64,000 nucleotides of DNA from an uncultured Eggerthella sp. (lineage in GTDB: Bacteria; Actinomycetota; Coriobacteriia; Coriobacteriales; Eggerthellaceae), in NCBI GenBank assembly GCA_900538545.1, contig UPYK01000004.1, positions 57,279 to 121,278 on the forward strand, given 5' to 3'. Below the pieces are notes generated by a model. The model ran no database searches and was not told the DNA's origin. It saw only the letters and a list, made by a program, of their open reading frames with translations. Shown here one piece after another: positions 17,132 through 26,918 of the stretch. Position 1 is the stretch's first letter. Each line of letters starts with the position of its first letter. Position numbers and translations under genes: made by a program.

Positions 17132-19708
17132 TTAGTCGGCAGCGGAATCTCCTGACGAGCCTCCGCGACCTGAGCCGCTGTAGGTGAGCCCTGCGCGCCC
17201 AAGATCGTAGTTGCTCAAGATGAGCTCCGCTTCTTGCGCGATAGTATCACGCTTGCGCGGTGCCGGAATCGAACCCGTACCCTGGTTGAACACGAGCTTC
17301 TCGTCTTCCACATCGACATCGATGACCGAGCCACTCGTCCATTTGCCTTCCAGGATCTGCTCGGAGATCGGATCCTCGAGCAGGCGCTGGATCGCGCGGC
17401 GCAACGGACGGGCACCGAAGGAAAGGTCGGTTCCTTCCTTGGCAATGAGACGATTCGCAGCATCGGACATATTGATGGTCATGTTCTGCTCGATCAGGCG
17501 ATCGCGAAGATCAGCCACCATGAGGTTCACGATCTCGACGATCTCGTCTTCCGTGAGCGACTTGAACACGATGATCTCATCGATACGGTTCAAGAACTCA
17601 GGACGGAACAAGCGCTTGACCTCGCTCATGACGCGGGTCTTGATCTCGTCATCGTTAAGGCCGGTTGCTCCACTGGAAGAGAATCCGAGCGGTGCCGTAG
17701 TGGTGATCTCACGTGCGCCCACATTCGAAGTCATGATGATGACCGTATTGCGGAAGTCGACCATGCGTCCTTGCGCATCGGTCAAGCGACCTTCCTCCAA
17801 GATCTGGAGCAAGATGTTGAAGACATCAGGATGCGCCTTCTCGATCTCATCGAAGAGCACGACCGAATAGGGACGCTGGCGCACCGCGGTGGTAAGCTGG
17901 CCACCCTCGTCGTAGCCTACGTATCCCGGAGGCGAACCGATCAGGCGCGACACCGTATGCTTCTCCATGTATTCCGACATGTCGAAGGAGATGAGCGCAT
18001 CCTGCGAATTGAACAGGAATTCTGCAAGCGTTTTCGAGAGCTCGGTCTTACCCACGCCCGAAGGGCCGAGGAAGATGAACGAGCCTGCCGGGCGCTTTGG
18101 ATCCTTGAGCCCGGAACGGCTGCGACGAATAGCCTTCGAAAGCGCCGTTACTGCCTCTTCTTGGCCGATCACGCGCTCATGCAGCACGGATTCCATGCGC
18201 AAAAGCTTTTCGGTCTCGGCTTCGGTGAGGTTGGAAACGGGCACGCCGGTAGTCATCGAAACCACATCGGCAATATCTTCCACGCCGATCTCGTTAACGA
18301 TCTTCTCCGTCTTGTCTTCCCACTCTACCTGGGCCTTCTTGCGCTCTTCGCGCACCTTGGCCTCGCGATCGCGCACCTCGGCGGCGCGTTCGAAATCCTG
18401 GTCGGCGATAGCGGCGTCCTTTTCCGCCCGTAACGCACGAAGTTTGTCATCGAGCTCCTGGATCTCGTCGGGCAGCACCATATTGCGAATGCGCATGCGT
18501 GCGCCCGCTTCGTCGATCACGTCGATGGCCTTATCAGGCAAGAAACGATCTTGGATATAGCGATCGGAAAGCGAAACTGCCGCCTGCAGCGCCTCATCGG
18601 AGAAGTGCACGTGATGATGCTCTTCATACTTATCGCGCAAGCCTTCCATGATGCGAACGGCCTGCTCTTCATTGGGCTCTTTGACAACGAGCGTTTGGAA
18701 CCTGCGCTCGAGCGCCGAATCCTTTTCCAGATGCTTGCGATATTCATCGAGCGTGGTAGCCCCGATAATCTGGATCTCGCCACGCGACAGAGGCGGCTTC
18801 AGGATCGCAGCCGCGTCCATCGAACCTTCGGCTGCACCCGCACCAATGATGGTGTGAAGCTCGTCGATGAACAGGATGATATCGTCCGCCTGCTCAACTT
18901 CCTTGATGCACTTCTTCAAGCGCTCCTCGAATTCGCCGCGATACTTCGAACCAGCAACGAGCGCCGAAACATCCAGCGTGACCAAACGCCTATTACGCAA
19001 GATATCGGGCACTTGATCGGCCACGATGAGCTGCGCAAGCCCCTCGACCACTGCCGTTTTGCCCACACCCGGCTCGCCCAAGAGCAGCGGATTGTTCTTC
19101 TGGCGACGGCACAGGATCTGCATCATGCGCTCGATCTCGCCTGCACGCCCGATAACCGGGTCGAGCTTCCCATCGGCTGCTTTCTTCGTAAGGTCAACGC
19201 TGAATTCCTTCAGCACGCTATCCGAAGAGGATGCCTGCGGATCGAACTGCTGGCCAGCGAAGACCGAAGACTGCCCCACCAGATCGTTGAGCGCCGCACG
19301 CAGGTCATCCCCTGAAACGCCCATGCGCTCGAGCACCTCTATTGCGGTGCCTTCGTTTTCGCGGATGATACCGAGCAGAAGATGCTCAGTGGAAATATAG
19401 CTTTGCCCCATCTGCATGGCCTCACGCAGAGAATTCTCCAACACCCGCTTAACGCGTGGCGTGAAGCTCAAATGCCCGGACACATCGGTGGATTCATCGA
19501 TCGTAACGATACGACGGATGGCCGCCACCGTGGCCTCGTAATGCACCCCCAGGCGCTCCAGGGCCTGAGCTGCCAGACCATCTTCTTCCTTGAGTAAAGC
19601 CAAGAGCACGTGCTCAGTGCCAACGTAGGGCTGATGAAGCCCGCGGGCTTCCTCCTGCGCCAAAACCAGCACTTTGCGCGCCTTGTCAGTGAACTTGTCG
19701 AACGACAT
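17132..19708 (-). CDS. clpC: ATP-dependent Clp protease ATP-binding subunit ClpC
   Basis: An 858-residue AAA+ unfoldase that feeds ClpP and acts in protein quality control. Two N-terminal Clp repeats occupy residues 1-145. The first Walker A is GEPGVGKTA (211-219). A UVR-type coiled segment (AAIADQDFERAAEVRDREAK) lies mid-protein and distinguishes ClpC from ClpA. The second Walker A is GPSGVGKTE. GGAGGT lies ahead of the ATG at 19708. No CtsR or McsA/B gene adjoins it, so the Firmicute-type operon is absent here. Confidence 0.97.
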   Translation of the reverse strand: MSFDKFTDKARKVLVLAQEEARGLHQPYVGTEHVLLALLKEEDGLAAQALERLGVHYEATVAAIRRIVTIDESTDVSGHLSFTPRVKRVLENSLREAMQMGQSYISTEHLLLGIIRENEGTAIEVLERMGVSGDDLRAALNDLVGQSSVFAGQQFDPQASSSDSVLKEFSVDLTKKAADGKLDPVIGRAGEIERMMQILCRRQKNNPLLLGEPGVGKTAVVEGLAQLIVADQVPDILRNRRLVTLDVSALVAGSKYRGEFEERLKKCIKEVEQADDIILFIDELHTIIGAGAAEGSMDAAAILKPPLSRGEIQIIGATTLDEYRKHLEKDSALERRFQTLVVKEPNEEQAVRIMEGLRDKYEEHHHVHFSDEALQAAVSLSDRYIQDRFLPDKAIDVIDEAGARMRIRNMVLPDEIQELDDKLRALRAEKDAAIADQDFERAAEVRDREAKVREERKKAQVEWEDKTEKIVNEIGVEDIADVVSMTTGVPVSNLTEAETEKLLRMESVLHERVIGQEEAVTALSKAIRRSRSGLKDPKRPAGSFIFLGPSGVGKTELSKTLAEFLFNSQDALISFDMSEYMEKHTVSRLIGSPPGYVGYDEGGQLTTAVRQRPYSVVLFDEIEKAHPDVFNILLQILEEGRLTDAQGRMVDFRNTVIIMTSNVGAREITTTAPLGFSSSGATGLNDDEIKTRVMSEVKRLFRPEFLNRIDEIIVFKSLTEDEIVEIVNLMVADLRDRLIEQNMTINMSDAANRLIAKEGTDLSFGARPLRRAIQRLLEDPISEQILEGKWTSGSVIDVDVEDEKLVFNQGTGSIPAPRKRDTIAQEAELILSNYDLGRAGLTYSGSGRGGSSGDSAAD

Positions 19709-19728
19709 TTACGCGCCACCTCCTTTTG

Positions 19729-21240
19729 TTACTTGGCTTCGTCGCGCATATGGGGGAACAGTAATACATCGCGGATCGTTGCTGAATTCGTAAGAAGCAT
19801 GGTGAGGCGATCTATTCCAATGCCCACACCGCCAGCGGGAGGCATTCCGTATTCCAAAGCGCGCACGTAGTCATCGTCGAATCCCATTGCCTCATCGTCG
19901 CCCATGTCCTTAGCAGCAAGCTGCGCTCGGAATCGCTCCGCTTGATCAACGGGATCATTTAGTTCATTAAAAGCATTAGCATATTCATGGCCGGAAATAA
20001 ACAGTTCGAAGCGGTCAGCTACTTCATCTTCACCAATTTTCCTTTTTGCGAGCGGCGAAACCTCGATCGGATGGTCGGTGACGAAGATGGGCTGAATGAG
20101 CGTCTCTTCGACGCATTCCTCGAAGAGTTCGGAAATGATCTTGCCCGTGCCCCACCCTTCTTCGACATGAACGCCGTGCTTGTCTGCCACGGTGGCAGCT
20201 TCTTCGCGCGTCATGGCGAAGCTGATGTTCTCGCCCGTGACCTCATTCACGAGCTCGACCATGCTCGCCCGTCTCCATTCGCCACCAAGATGAATGGTCG
20301 TGCCCTGATATTCCACATCGAGCGTGCCGCAAGCCGCCATAGCCGCTGCTTGCACGAAGCCTTGCGTGAGCTCCATCATGCCCTCAAGATCGGAGAAAGC
20401 CTGGTAGGCTTCCATCGTGGTGAACTCGGGGTTGTGATACGGGTCCATGCCCTCGTTGCGGAACTGGCGGCCGATCTCGAAGACCTTCTCGAAACCGCCC
20501 ACGAGCAAGCGCTTCAGAGGAAGCTCGGTTGCGATGCGCAGGAAGTAATCGCGATCGAGCGCGTTGAAATGCGTGGTGAAGGGCTTCGCGTTCGCGCCGC
20601 CCATGATCGAATGCAGGAAGGGCGTTTCGACCTCGTAGAAGCCCTGCTCTTCCATGTAATGGCGAATAGCCGAGATGATCTTCGAGCGCTTCACGAAGGT
20701 CTCGTGTACCTCGGGGTTCACGATCAGATCGACATAACGCTGGCGATAACGCAGTTCCTTGTCGGCAAGGCCGTGGAACTTCTCCGGCAGGGGGCGCAGC
20801 GATTTCGAGAGCAGTTCGTAGGAATCGACCGCCACGGAAAGCTGGCCGCGACGCGTACGCATCATAAGGCCGGACACGCCGATCCAATCGCCCACGTCCA
20901 GATCCTTCATAGCCGCGAAGGCTTCTTCACCCAGCGCATTGATGCGGCAGAACAACTGGATCGAGCCGGTGGAATCGCGCAGCTCCATGAAGATGATCTT
21001 GCCCTGATCGCGCTTGGCCATCACGCGACCAGCCACCTCTACGCGATCTTCGGTGTTCTCGCCATCTTCAAGACCAGCGTATTTTTCGTCGAGGTCGATG
21101 ATGTGATGCGAATAGGCAAACGCATGACCGTAGGGGTTCTCACCCGCCGCAATGAGCGCCTCGCGCTTGGCATGTCGCACCAGGATCGGATCGTCTTCGG
21201 GTGTTTCAGGTGTTGCGTTTTGAGTGGTGTTCTCGCTCAT
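19729..21240 (-). CDS. lysS: Lysyl-tRNA synthetase, class II
   Basis: 503 residues. An N-terminal OB-fold anticodon domain (about 55-160) precedes the class II catalytic core. Motif 2 is EIGRQFRNEGMDPYHNPEFT and motif 3 is GGVGIGIDRLTMLLTN near the C-terminus. AAAGG precedes the ATG at 21240. It is downstream of greA on the same strand, but a strong terminator lies between them, so lysS probably has its own promoter or depends on read-through. Confidence 0.97.
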   Translation of the reverse strand: MSENTTQNATPETPEDDPILVRHAKREALIAAGENPYGHAFAYSHHIIDLDEKYAGLEDGENTEDRVEVAGRVMAKRDQGKIIFMELRDSTGSIQLFCRINALGEEAFAAMKDLDVGDWIGVSGLMMRTRRGQLSVAVDSYELLSKSLRPLPEKFHGLADKELRYRQRYVDLIVNPEVHETFVKRSKIISAIRHYMEEQGFYEVETPFLHSIMGGANAKPFTTHFNALDRDYFLRIATELPLKRLLVGGFEKVFEIGRQFRNEGMDPYHNPEFTTMEAYQAFSDLEGMMELTQGFVQAAAMAACGTLDVEYQGTTIHLGGEWRRASMVELVNEVTGENISFAMTREEAATVADKHGVHVEEGWGTGKIISELFEECVEETLIQPIFVTDHPIEVSPLAKRKIGEDEVADRFELFISGHEYANAFNELNDPVDQAERFRAQLAAKDMGDDEAMGFDDDYVRALEYGMPPAGGVGIGIDRLTMLLTNSATIRDVLLFPHMRDEAK

Positions 21241-21261
21241 CGATTGCCTTTCATTTTCTAG

Positions 21262-21291
21262 GAAAAACGCTGGTACGAAGGGTACCAGCGT
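21262..21291 (-). terminator. Rho-independent terminator of greA
   Basis: On the minus strand ACGCTGGTAC pairs perfectly with GTACCAGCGT around a 5-nt loop, followed by five T residues (counting the last stem base). It separates greA from lysS. Confidence 0.88.
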
Positions 21292-21353
21292 CTCGATTAC
21301 AGCTGTTTCTTATGGTAGTTGAAGTTCGCCTGGCTTACAGCAGGTATGCACGC

Positions 21354-21821
21354 TTACTGCTCGATCTTCAAGACCTTGATATGGATATCGCGGCCAGTAG
21401 GACCTTGCAGGTCGATCTCGTCGCCCTTCTTGGTGCCAAGGAGCGCCGCGCCAACGGGAGACTCATTGGAGATCTTGCCAGCAGTAGAATCGCTCTCTGC
21501 CGCACCGACAATGGTGAAGACGCGTTCGTTGCCACCCATGTCGACCGTGACCTTGCTGCCGATGTGGACCTTAGAAGATTTGGTGGGGGCGTCGACCACG
21601 GTTGCTTCGCCCAAGATGCGGGTGATCTCGGCGATGCGGCCTTCCATCATGGCCTGCTCGTTCTTTGCGTCATCATATTCGGAGTTTTCCGAGATGTCGC
21701 CAAATTCGCGGGCTACACGGATGCGCTCACCGATCTCGGCGCGCTTTTCGGTTTCGAGATAATGCAGCTCTTCTTCGAGCTTCGCTTTGCCTTCTTGGGT
21801 TAAGATGTAGTCCTTTTCCAT
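21354..21821 (-). CDS. greA: Transcription elongation factor GreA
   Basis: 155 residues. The N-terminal coiled coil (MEKDYILTQEGKAKLEEEL) is followed by REFGDISENSEYDDAKNEQ, which holds the acidic tip residues that enter the polymerase secondary channel and stimulate cleavage of backtracked RNA. The C-terminal FKBP-like domain contains SNESPVGAALLGTKKGD. Length is normal. It is flanked by a terminator on each side. Confidence 0.97.
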   Translation of the reverse strand: MEKDYILTQEGKAKLEEELHYLETEKRAEIGERIRVAREFGDISENSEYDDAKNEQAMMEGRIAEITRILGEATVVDAPTKSSKVHIGSKVTVDMGGNERVFTIVGAAESDSTAGKISNESPVGAALLGTKKGDEIDLQGPTGRDIHIKVLKIEQ

Positions 21822-21877
21822 GGAACTCCCCTTGTATTCGTTCGTTCGGTCGTTTTATGCGAGCATCGCCCGCGCAG

Positions 21878-21906
21878 AAGAAACGCGCTTGATCTGGCGC
21901 GTTTCT
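21878..21906 (-). terminator. Hairpin downstream of tatA, probable terminator
   Basis: GAAACGCGC (21880-21888) pairs with GCGCGTTTC (21897-21905), with an 8-nt loop. On the minus strand it lies just after the tatA stop, but the following T-run is broken (TTTCTTC). Confidence 0.6.
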
Positions 21907-21915
21907 CGTAAGTGT

Positions 21916-22257
21916 TTATTCAGCCTTGTCCTTTTCCGGTTCGGTCTCTTCGAAAACGGCATCGGAAGTGGTGGTGTTCTGTTCGGCTTCTGCTTCGGCT
22001 GCAGCAACATCGGCCTTCTTCTGGCCCGGCTCAGGCTTGTCTACTACTTCAAGCTCTTCAGGCTCTTTGCCTTCAGCCTGCTTAGCAGCCTCTTCGGCTT
22101 CTTTCTTCTTCTTGCCGCCGCCGAGGCCCTCGCGCAAGTTCTTGACCGTCTTACCGATAGCGGTTCCGAGCTTGGGAAGATTTTTGGGGCCGAAGATGAT
22201 AAGGATGACCACCAAGATGATGATGATCTCGACAATACCGAAAGGTCCGATCTTCAT
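21916..22257 (-). CDS. tatA: Sec-independent translocase component TatA/TatE
   Basis: 113 residues. One N-terminal membrane helix (IVEIIIILVVILIIFGPKNL) with the FGPKNLPKLG hinge leads to the amphipathic helix GTAIGKTVKNLREGL. A long acidic, Glu/Ala/Lys-rich cytoplasmic tail follows. It forms the pore-type subunit of the twin-arginine system. The DmsA-like reductase later in this window carries a twin-arginine signal and would be a client. tatC and tatB are not adjacent. Confidence 0.93.
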   Translation of the reverse strand: MKIGPFGIVEIIIILVVILIIFGPKNLPKLGTAIGKTVKNLREGLGGGKKKKEAEEAAKQAEGKEPEELEVVDKPEPGQKKADVAAAEAEAEQNTTTSDAVFEETEPEKDKAE

Positions 22258-22439
22258 GTTGTATGCACCTCCGCAGGGATTGCACGTACGTTGAGCGCGA
22301 CACAGGGTGAAGCGCGGTTTATTCAGTATGAACCAAGGTATGAACTACCCTAGTGATACGCGCAGAAATTGTACCAAAAAACACATGCAGCGCTCGTACA
22401 ATCCCTTTAAGCGGTTCATGTTAGGTGGGGGTGGAGTTG

Positions 22440-22666
22440 CAGCCTGCGCCTGCTGCGCAGGCTGTCATCCCTAGGAAATAAAACGAGCCCCGTAGGGCTC
22501 GTTTGAATTTCTGGTCGGGGACAGAAGTTCATGCGCGTCAAGGCCGAGCCACTGCGTGGTTGCTTCGCAAGCCTTGACCCGCATGGCTGAAGTGCTTGAA
22601 ATAGCACTTCGGTGAACCTTACGGTTCAAATCCTTGCAGGCATAGCCTGCACCAGCTGTGCTGGTG
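22440..22666 (-). repeat. Chain of adjacent hairpins downstream of tRNA-Pro
   Basis: Read on the minus strand, successive perfect or near-perfect stems are: CACCAGC/GCTGGTG (22650-22666), GCAGGC/GCCTGC (22636-22650), GAACC/GGTTC (22614-22627), GAAGTGC/GCACTTC (22589-22610), a long arm 22571-22585 pairing with 22530-22544 that encloses two small hairpins (22560-22570 and 22549-22559), AAACGAGCCC/GGGCTCGTTT (22481-22504, followed by TATTT), and CAGCCTGCGC/GCGCAGGCTG (22440-22464). The block also repeats the tRNA flank: CCCGACCAGAAATT before and ATAAAACGAG within both the tRNA terminator and the 22.48-kb hairpin. No ORF explains it. It may be a hairpin-type repeat, a structured RNA or a decayed tRNA duplication. 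Confidence 0.75.
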
Positions 22667-22683
22667 GTCATCCCTCACAAATA

Positions 22684-22712
22684 AAACGAGAGAGCGAATT
22701 GCTCTCTCGTTT
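22684..22712 (-). terminator. Rho-independent terminator of tRNA-Pro
   Basis: On the minus strand AAACGAGAGAGC pairs with GCTCTCTCGTTT around a 5-nt loop, followed by TATTT. It begins eight bases after the tRNA CCA end. Confidence 0.88.
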
Positions 22713-22719
22713 AAATTTC

Positions 22720-22796
<77 letters not shown>

Positions 22797-22915
22797 ACAT
22801 ATGATGTGCCGTAAACGGCGTTGCCTATGGTATCACAGCCTGGTAGTGCACGGCAATAAAGCAAATCGCTCACGTACAAAGAATCCATCTGAGTGAGACT
22901 GGCACACCGGCAATC

Positions 22916-22949
22916 ACAAAAAAGGAACGGCCCTTGCGAGCCGTTCCTT
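22916..22949 (-). terminator. Rho-independent terminator of the NlpC/P60 gene
   Basis: On the minus strand AAGGAACGGC pairs with GCCGTTCCTT around an 8-nt loop, then TTTTG. It is 28 bases past the stop at 22977. Confidence 0.9.
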
Positions 22950-22976
22950 GATCATTTCGTATCTGCGCGGTGCGAA

Positions 22977-24059
22977 TTAGTAGCGGACATACCACATGTC
23001 GGAATGGACACCACTCACCTTCACCACATCACCCGTACGTGGAGCATGGATCATCTGGCCACCTCCGATATAGATGCCGGTGTGATGCGAGTTGATGCAA
23101 ATATCACCGGGCTGCGGATTGCTCACGCGCGTCCATCCTTGGATGGTGCCCGTGGTGCACCAGTGGCTGCCCATTTTGCCCGTGAGGCAGTAACCGACCA
23201 AGCCGGAGCAGTCGAAGCTGTTCGGACCTGCTGCACCCCAACCATAAGGCTTGCCCAACTGAGCATACGCGCGGTCAACGACAACGTTGCCCGTTACCGT
23301 CTGGGGCTTAGAGTTGTTCGCTGGCTTTGAGCTGCTTCCAGAATTGCCGCTATTGGAGCTGCCACCGTTGTTGTTATTAGCGATCGCTTGCTCAGCCGCA
23401 GCTGCTGCAGCAGCACTGCGCGCCTCTTCTTCTTGGCGCATGAGCTCTTGAACTTCAGCGTTCAGATTGTCGTAAGTTTCCTGCATCTGAGCGGTAGTAG
23501 CTTCAGCCTCGTCCTTGATAGCCTTGGCTTCGCTCGCCTTCTGCGCTGCTACCTGCTCTTGCTGCTCGTATTCAGCCTTAGCAGCCTCTACCTTTTCGCG
23601 GGATTCCTTGGTCTTAGCAACGAGCTCAGCATCATTCTCATTCATGGTGTTGAGGATGTTCCAGTTCGTTGCGAACTCTTCGAAGGTGGAAGCGCCCAAG
23701 ATAACATCAAGGAAGGTGTTACCGCCGGTACGATACATGCTGCGCGCACGTGTTCCCAGCTCTTCCTGATAGCCCTTGATCTTCTCGGTTTCTTCCTGAA
23801 TCTGGGCTTCAGCTTCAGTTACTTTTTTCTCAGCTTCGGCACGCTCTTCCTCCGCTTCGTAATAATTACTTGAAGCGGCATCAAGTGTTGCCTGCATATC
23901 GTTGAGTTTGTCGAGCGCTGCTTGTGCCTCAGCCTGTTTCGAAGACGAAGACGGCACTGCGGATGCAAGGGAGACGGGCAAAGAGAGCCCCACGGCCAGA
24001 ACGACCGCCATAAATGCAATGAGCAGCGTACGCTTCGGTGCTACATTTATATGCTTCAT
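22977..24059 (-). CDS. Secreted NlpC/P60 peptidoglycan endopeptidase with coiled coil
   Basis: 360 residues. A signal peptide (hydrophobic FMAVVLAVGLSLPVSLASA) is followed by a long coiled coil (about 40-215) of the kind that regulates cell-division hydrolases. A Ser/Gly/Asn linker comes next (GGSSNSGNSGSSS), then the NlpC/P60 catalytic domain from about 255. The catalytic Cys is in NSFDCSGLVGYC and the His in SHHTGIYIGGG. It resembles RipA/CwlO-type hydrolases that cut stem-peptide bonds. Single-gene unit. Its roughly 330-base upstream region (24060-24390) holds no gene. I looked for a c-di-AMP riboswitch there and could not support one. Confidence 0.93.
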   Translation of the reverse strand: MKHINVAPKRTLLIAFMAVVLAVGLSLPVSLASAVPSSSSKQAEAQAALDKLNDMQATLDAASSNYYEAEEERAEAEKKVTEAEAQIQEETEKIKGYQEELGTRARSMYRTGGNTFLDVILGASTFEEFATNWNILNTMNENDAELVAKTKESREKVEAAKAEYEQQEQVAAQKASEAKAIKDEAEATTAQMQETYDNLNAEVQELMRQEEEARSAAAAAAAEQAIANNNNGGSSNSGNSGSSSKPANNSKPQTVTGNVVVDRAYAQLGKPYGWGAAGPNSFDCSGLVGYCLTGKMGSHWCTTGTIQGWTRVSNPQPGDICINSHHTGIYIGGGQMIHAPRTGDVVKVSGVHSDMWYVRY

Positions 24060-24390
24060 ACTGTTTGAAAACCTCCCAATAGTGGCATAGGGTTCGTGTC
24101 TCAGCGTAAGCTGTAGTTGATACTAGCAGAAAACGGGGCATTTATACAGAACTTCAAGCCTTTAAGCCCTGATAAACTGCCCTTCACGCGCTTTACCATG
24201 CGCAAGTGAAGCCCCTAAATCCCATGTTCAACGCCTTATTGCTCGTATATACGCGCAATTGTGAAGAATGTGCGCTTTCTGTATGTAGAAGGGTCCTGCG
24301 CGCGAACAAAAGCGGTCGAATCTTGCGAGAGATCACACCCATCCAAATCGCGCGATACCGACACGAATGATCCTTCAGCTTGCTCATGCC

Positions 24391-26094
24391 TCACGCATCT
24401 TTGCGAGATGAAGCTACCTGCCTATCCTCATCCGTTGGCACCGCCCTATGGGGAGACACCGTACGCACAGAAGCCTTTTGCCCGCTTTCGCCCGCCGAAG
24501 CTTCCTCGTGCTTATCATGCTTGCGACGTTTCACCTCATGAGCGGCATGGGCCTGCAAGTTCGCATTATCCAGAATAGGCTCTTCATAGGTAACGCCCTT
24601 GCGCATCGCGATGTTCGCCTGGAAGAGCAAAAAGAGGAAGCCGATGATGCCCGCAAGAAGCGAAGCAGACAGGATCGCAACCTTCGCCACCAGAATCTGC
24701 CCTGGATCGGCATACGCGAGATTCGCCACGAAGATAGCCATGGTGAAACCAACACCACCGAGCAGCGCTGCGCCGAAGATGTGCGCCCAATTCACGTTAT
24801 TGGGAAGCGAAGAGATCTTGAGCTTCACGATGAGGAAGCTGAAGAGGAAGATGCCGATAGGCTTGCCCAAGAGTAGGCCAGCAAAAACGCCTAAGAACAC
24901 CGGGTCGGCCACGATGGCACCAAAGCTCGTTCCGCCCAGTGCCACATCGGCATTCGTCAGGGCGAACAGCGGCAAGATCGCGAAATAGACCCAAGGGTAG
25001 AGCATGCGCTCCAAGCGCGTTGCAGGTGGCACCACTTCTTTCGCCACGCGCGCAAGGTGCGAAACCTCTTTCAGGTAGTCGGACTGACCGAGCACAGGAG
25101 CATCGGGCTGGAAGTTCGCGCGTATCTCTTTGAGCTGCTTGTTCGACCAACGTCCGAATGAGAGCAGGTCAACACGCGAGCCAGAGGGGATCGTGAAAGC
25201 GAGCAGCACGCCGGCGATAGTGGCATGCACGCCCGACATGAACACGCAATACCAAAGCACCACGCCCAACAGCACATAGGGCCAGAGCGAGTAGAAGTGC
25301 AGGCGATTGAGCGCGGTGAGCGCGCCCGACACGACAGGCGAAGCCAAAAGCCACAGCACCGAAGGCGCATGGCCGTAGAAGACCGCGATGACCACGATCG
25401 CGATGATGTCATCGGCTACCGCGAGCGTTGAGAGGAACACGCGCACGCCCGCCGGCACGCGCGAACCGAGCAGCGCTAGGATGCCGAGCGCGAACGCGAT
25501 ATCGGTCGCTGTCGGGACGCCCCAACCGCCCAACGTTTCAGGGCTTCCCTGGTTGAACGCCACATAGAAGATAATCGGCACCGCAACGCCACCGATGGCA
25601 GCTCCCACCGGTAGGATGGCCTGGCGGATATTCGTGAGCTCGCCGACGGTCATCTCGTATTTGATCTCGAGGCCCACCAGCAAGAAGAACAAGCACATGA
25701 AGATATCGTTGATGATGTGCGCGAGCGACATCGAAGTGTTCGTGCTGCCGAACCCCAACGTTATCTCGGTATGCCAGAATTCCAAGAACGAGCCATATGC
25801 GGGCGAATTCGCTATAACGAGCGAGAGAATGGCGCCGAGCAGCATGAAACCCGCCGCTTTGGTCGTGGAGTGCGTGAATTCAAGCAGCTTCAAATAGCGG
25901 CGATGATGCCCAGAAACTTCCGAGATGAACGGGGTCTTGTTTCCTTGAGAGTTCTCCACGGTACATGCAGCGCCTGTGGCATGCGCGCCTTCTTCGCCAG
26001 TCGGCGATGCATTGACGCTTTCCTCAACAGAGGCACCGGTTTGCTGCTTCTCTGCCGCATCTGGGTTCTGTGCTGAAGCTTTATCGGTTGCCAT
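24391..26094 (-). CDS. nhaA: Na+/H+ antiporter NhaA
   Basis: 567 residues. About 12 helices occupy residues 75-475. The ion-binding aspartate pair is in STLAVADDIIAIVVIAVFY. Other hallmarks are FFLLVGLEIKYE and WGVPTATDIAFALGIL. It exchanges sodium for protons and sets pH and Na+ homeostasis. Both ends are extended compared with E. coli NhaA: an N-terminal low-complexity stretch of about 65 residues and a C-terminal charged tail of about 65 (HEVKRRKHDKHEEASAG), probably disordered. AAGGAC precedes the ATG. Confidence 0.95.
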   Translation of the reverse strand: MATDKASAQNPDAAEKQQTGASVEESVNASPTGEEGAHATGAACTVENSQGNKTPFISEVSGHHRRYLKLLEFTHSTTKAAGFMLLGAILSLVIANSPAYGSFLEFWHTEITLGFGSTNTSMSLAHIINDIFMCLFFLLVGLEIKYEMTVGELTNIRQAILPVGAAIGGVAVPIIFYVAFNQGSPETLGGWGVPTATDIAFALGILALLGSRVPAGVRVFLSTLAVADDIIAIVVIAVFYGHAPSVLWLLASPVVSGALTALNRLHFYSLWPYVLLGVVLWYCVFMSGVHATIAGVLLAFTIPSGSRVDLLSFGRWSNKQLKEIRANFQPDAPVLGQSDYLKEVSHLARVAKEVVPPATRLERMLYPWVYFAILPLFALTNADVALGGTSFGAIVADPVFLGVFAGLLLGKPIGIFLFSFLIVKLKISSLPNNVNWAHIFGAALLGGVGFTMAIFVANLAYADPGQILVAKVAILSASLLAGIIGFLFLLFQANIAMRKGVTYEEPILDNANLQAHAAHEVKRRKHDKHEEASAGESGQKASVRTVSPHRAVPTDEDRQVASSRKDA

Positions 26095-26259
26095 CTTGTC
26101 CTTCTTTCATTTACCGTGCACACAATTGTAAACCACCTAACAACCTGTCAACTTTTCGGTTGGGTTTCAATAATCGTTCACACAAGCCTTAAAAGATGCG
26201 TTAGACTAGCTAGTTGTAAAAGTGCATTTGAACGTGCGCTCTTTAGTAACGAAGGGAAA

Positions 26260-26829
26260 ATGACTATGGATATCACCGTCACCGGTCGCCGTATGAACGT
26301 CTCCGACGCTCTGCGCGATTATGCGGAAGAAAAGATCGGCAATTCGATGAAAGCGATGGATATCGCACCGCTTTCCGCAGAAGTCGTTCTGCAAGTTGAA
26401 AAGAACCCCGCGAACCCCACCCCGTGCACCTGCGAAGTTACCATGCACGCTAAGGGTCATATCATTCGCGTCGAAGAGAACGAAGAGAGCCTCTTCGCCG
26501 CCATCGACGTTGCAGCCGCTAAAGTGCTTCGTCAGCTGCGTAAATACAAGACGCGCGTGCTCAACAAGCGCCTGAACGCCGAACCGGTCAACAAGCAGGC
26601 GACCGACGTCGACTATGATGCGCTCATGCAGGAACTGTCCGGTGAGGATGAAGAGATCGTACGCGTGAAGGAGCTGGAGCTCCTGCCGCTCACGGAAGAA
26701 GAAGCGCTCATCGAGATCGACCTTTTAGGTCACGACTTCTTCGCCTATATCGACCGCGACACCAGCGCGGTGCACATTCTCTATCGTCGTTCGAATGGCG
26801 GTTACGGCCTGCTCAAGCACCAGGCATAA
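26260..26829 (+). CDS. hpf: Ribosome hibernation-promoting factor, long form
   Basis: 189 residues. The N-terminal HPF/RaiA domain starts MTMDITVTGRRMNVSDALRD and is followed by a linker. The C-terminal dimerisation domain (about 130-187) includes EEEALIEIDLLGHDFFAYID. This two-domain long form makes 100S ribosome dimers in stationary phase. The frame is open from 26116, but the ATG at 26260 with GAAGGGA just before it gives the normal start. An ATG two codons later is also possible. Confidence 0.95.
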   Translation: MTMDITVTGRRMNVSDALRDYAEEKIGNSMKAMDIAPLSAEVVLQVEKNPANPTPCTCEVTMHAKGHIIRVEENEESLFAAIDVAAAKVLRQLRKYKTRVLNKRLNAEPVNKQATDVDYDALMQELSGEDEEIVRVKELELLPLTEEEALIEIDLLGHDFFAYIDRDTSAVHILYRRSNGGYGLLKHQA

Positions 26830-26848
26830 GCGCTCGCGAACATACCTT

Positions 26849-26891
26849 AGAATAGAAAACGGCCCGGATCACCCGGGTCGTTTTCTATTCT
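26849..26891 (+). terminator. Strong terminator after hpf, also usable from the minus strand
   Basis: AGAATAGAAAACG plus CCCGG pairs with CCGGG plus CGTTTTCTATTCT, with single mismatches and a 5-nt loop. The T-rich right arm serves hpf. The symmetric sequence also ends the ABC operon that converges from 26919. Confidence 0.88.
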
Positions 26892-26918
26892 CTCCCTGTG
26901 ATCGGCGAAGAGGGCTCG

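Noticed and set aside
24060..24390. c-di-AMP (ydaO) riboswitch ahead of the NlpC/P60 gene
   Set aside because: This class of hydrolase is often so regulated in Actinobacteria, but I could not find the GGGGAA core. A short ACGAACCC stretch alone is not evidence.
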